A DNA stretch of 64,000 nucleotides from Rhodoferax sediminis (GTDB lineage Bacteria; Pseudomonadota; Gammaproteobacteria; Burkholderiales; Burkholderiaceae_C), in assembly GCF_006970865.1 (NCBI RefSeq), contig NZ_CP035503.1:3671001-3735000 (forward strand), in the 5' to 3' direction. Below, one piece after another: positions 62,670-64,000 of this stretch. Made by a program: the position numbers and the translations under genes. The notes beneath the pieces were generated by a model that worked only from the letters and a program-made list of their open reading frames with translations, was not told the origin of the DNA and did no database searches. Each line of letters opens with the position of its first letter. Position 1 is the stretch's first letter.

Positions 62670-62975
62670 GGCGCATCCTTTCTGGTTGGATTCTGTAGGA
62701 GTTGCCACCCACGGCACTCCGGGGAGGCGAGCTTACGCTTTCAATCATATGAATGCAAACGATCCAGCCGTGTTTAGGGCCATTCGGTGACATCGGCAAA
62801 TGTCTCTCATTTATTCGGATTTTAAAAAAATAATGGCTGCAGACCGCACCAGTTATTCGCCATATGCTATATTTATTGCAGCACTTCAAGCTTGAAGCAA
62901 CGTCAAAAACCATGCGGTGAAACCCCTCGCCCATCAGGGAAAACATGGAGGGCACCGGTGTCTTGCGACGCTGTT
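62670..62975 (-). promoter_or_regulatory. 306-bp AT-rich upstream region of livK
   Basis: No gene is visible here. It contains GACAT-N6-ATGTC (62789-62804), a perfect 14-bp palindrome CTTCAAGCTTGAAG (62884-62897), and a degenerate 17-mer (62866-62882, GCTAT-N7-GCAGC). It is much richer in A/T than its surroundings and probably holds the liv promoter and a regulator site. Confidence 0.5.
62866..62882. repeat. Degenerate 17-mer in the livK upstream region
   Basis: GCTAT-N7-GCAGC, two mismatches to the consensus. Confidence 0.35.
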
Positions 62976-63719
62976 TTAACGCCGGATTTTCTGCAACCCG
63001 GCGACCGCCGCGCGCAAATCGGCCGCCCAGGCGCGCCGGTCCCGGCCGTGCGCCCGCTGCGGCTCGCCGAACGACACTACGGCAACCAGGCCTCGTGCAC
63101 TGAGCGTGCGCCAGATGGAGCCGCCCAGCGTCTCGTCACCAACATAACTCGGCGCACGGCTTGGCCCGCCGCTGGCCGCGTCGACGAATTGCAACGCCAG
63201 TGGCTGTATCGGCGCCTGCGCTGAAATGGCCGCCTGAATCAGGTTGGCATGAAACGGCAGCAGCCGCCCGCCGTCGCCCGTGGTGCCTTCGGGGAACACC
63301 GCCACCACGTCGCCGGCGCGCAGGGCTTCGGCCATATGGTGCACCACGCGCATCGCGTCGCGCCGCGATGCGCGCTCGATGTAGAGCGTGCCGGCCGCGT
63401 TGGCCAGGGTGCTCACCAGCGGCCAGCCCTGCACGTCGGACTTGGAGACAAAGCGGCAGTGGCGCGCCGCATGCATCACCACGATGTCCAGCCACGAGAT
63501 GTGGTTGGACACCAGCAGCATCGGCCCGATGGCGGGCGGCTGCCCGCGGACTACCAATTTGATAGCTAAATGTTGAAGCAGTTCAAGGGCCCAGGCCTGA
63601 ACGCGTACATCTTTTTGCGGCTGGGACAAGCGCGGGAACAGCAGCACGATGGTGCACAGGCCGGCCAGGACATGAACCAGCCCGCGCAGCAGCTTCCACG
63701 CCGCCCTGAGCTGGTTCAT
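62976..63719 (-). CDS. 1-acyl-sn-glycerol-3-phosphate acyltransferase-like protein (PlsC family)
   Basis: 247 residues. Acyltransferase motifs NHISWLD (HxxxxD) and VFPEGTTGDG, with a preceding hydrophobic helix (VHVLAGLCTIVLLF). It probably transfers an acyl chain to lysophosphatidic acid or a related lipid at the inner membrane. It lies downstream of pyrC on the same strand, a pairing common in Burkholderiales. Coding sequence contains a degenerate 17-mer at 63550-63566. Confidence 0.85.
   Translation of the reverse strand: MNQLRAAWKLLRGLVHVLAGLCTIVLLFPRLSQPQKDVRVQAWALELLQHLAIKLVVRGQPPAIGPMLLVSNHISWLDIVVMHAARHCRFVSKSDVQGWPLVSTLANAAGTLYIERASRRDAMRVVHHMAEALRAGDVVAVFPEGTTGDGGRLLPFHANLIQAAISAQAPIQPLALQFVDAASGGPSRAPSYVGDETLGGSIWRTLSARGLVAVVSFGEPQRAHGRDRRAWAADLRAAVAGLQKIRR
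63550..63566. repeat. Degenerate 17-mer inside the acyltransferase gene
   Basis: ACTAC-N7-ATAGC; on the coding strand it reads A-I-K-L-V-V, in the usual frame, with two mismatches to the consensus. Confidence 0.45.
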
Positions 63720-63723
63720 GCGT

Positions 63724-63908
63724 GTAAACGTCGAGAACGCAGCGAAGGGCCGCCCCGAGCAAGTTCAGCCCTCTCGGGGCCGGGCCGAAGTGTGATGCCT
63801 CGGCACGTGCATAGCGCAGGCCCGGCATGGGCTCGCTTCACTGTACAGCTGCGCGCACGGACGCTACGCGAGCCCAGCGCAGCACACGCAGTGGCAAGCG
63901 TGGGGGTT
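63724..63908 (-). repeat. GC-rich dispersed intergenic element, long inverted copy 3
   Basis: The end near 63890-63906 reads CCCCCACGCTTGCCACTGCG on the minus strand, like the start of the copy at 30966. Near 63745-63780 the same strand gives CCGAGAGGGCTGAACTTGCT followed by CGGGGCGGCCC, also present in copy 1. About 110 bp of other sequence lie between the two blocks. Confidence 0.6.
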
Positions 63909-64000
63909 TTACGTGGCACGTTCAAACGCCACCTGTCCGCCCACGATGGTGCAGCGCACGCGCCCGGGCAGCGCGTAACCGGAAAACGGCGTGTGCTTGC
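63909..64000 (-). CDS. pyrC: Dihydroorotase, C-terminal end only
   Basis: The last 30 codons run off the window edge and end with TAA at 63909-63911. They read KHTPFSGYALPGRVRCTIV then GGQVAFERAT, the typical end of dihydroorotase (the conserved KHTPFEG-like motif and a short beta hairpin). It would close the pyrimidine ring of carbamoyl aspartate. The active site is outside the window. Confidence 0.75.
   Translation of the reverse strand, partial: KHTPFSGYALPGRVRCTIVGGQVAFERAT

Overview
The window is GC-rich (about 64% by eye) and reads as a chromosomal segment of a betaproteobacterium of the order Burkholderiales, most likely family Comamonadaceae. Supporting signs are the caa3-type cytochrome oxidase locus with the small accessory genes typical of this group, DUF2244, DUF1841, DUF3501 and DUF2783 proteins, a branched-chain amino acid ABC system, pcaIJF under an IclR regulator, and family-specific intergenic repeats. 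Most of it is ordinary housekeeping and metabolic DNA. One accessory block, about 35.7-42.8 kb, carries a type III restriction-modification system and a PIN-domain module.

Layout. 0-5 kb: the 3' part of a pilY1-like pilus-tip gene; a convergent pair for a c-type cytochrome and a Tat-exported ferritin-like protein; a small membrane protein; a dienoyl-CoA isomerase-like crotonase. 5-11 kb (minus strand): queF, an alpha/beta hydrolase, a prolyl-4-hydroxylase-like oxygenase and yaaA, then an operon of rubrerythrin, an Fe-S oxidoreductase and DUF3501. 11.4-19 kb: a VOC protein, an FAD monooxygenase and DUF2783, then valS, a divergent 2-hydroxyacid dehydrogenase-like gene, galU and a TusA-like gene. 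19.3-28.6 kb: cytochrome c oxidase structural genes (ctaC, ctaD, ctaE) and assembly genes (ctaG, SURF1, ctaA, ctaB, SCO), with tiny membrane genes of 34 to 75 codons between them. 28.7-35.6 kb: DUF2244, a BioC-like methyltransferase, comF, trmL, a LysR regulator facing a small secreted protein, MaoC, and a KefB/KefC-type antiporter. 35.7-42.8 kb: a PIN protein with an unrecognised partner, an HTH regulator, and type III mod and res. 43-48 kb: pcaIJF facing an IclR regulator, DUF1841, and a diheme cytochrome c4. 48-57 kb: a MoxR ATPase and CoxE-type VWA protein with two small genes between them, then tamA-tamB. 57-64 kb: tRNA-Arg(CCU), an EamA transporter, livFGMHK, an acyltransferase, and the 3' end of pyrC.

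Together the genes describe an aerobic, respiratory organism that uses fatty acids, aromatics (the last steps of the beta-ketoadipate route) and amino acids, with outer-membrane biogenesis and pilus functions.

The most unusual signal is a fixed-length 17-bp palindromic word, GCTAT-N7-ATAGC. It occurs at least ten times with at most one mismatch in the ten fixed bases, and five more times with two. About half of the copies lie inside genes, mostly in one reading frame. Because 17 is not a multiple of three, these copies are unlikely to have arisen by simple insertion, and they may be selected binding or uptake sites. Other repeat families present are paired dRS3-like inverted repeats, a GC-rich element of 50-190 bp, and a palindromic element carried in frame inside mod.
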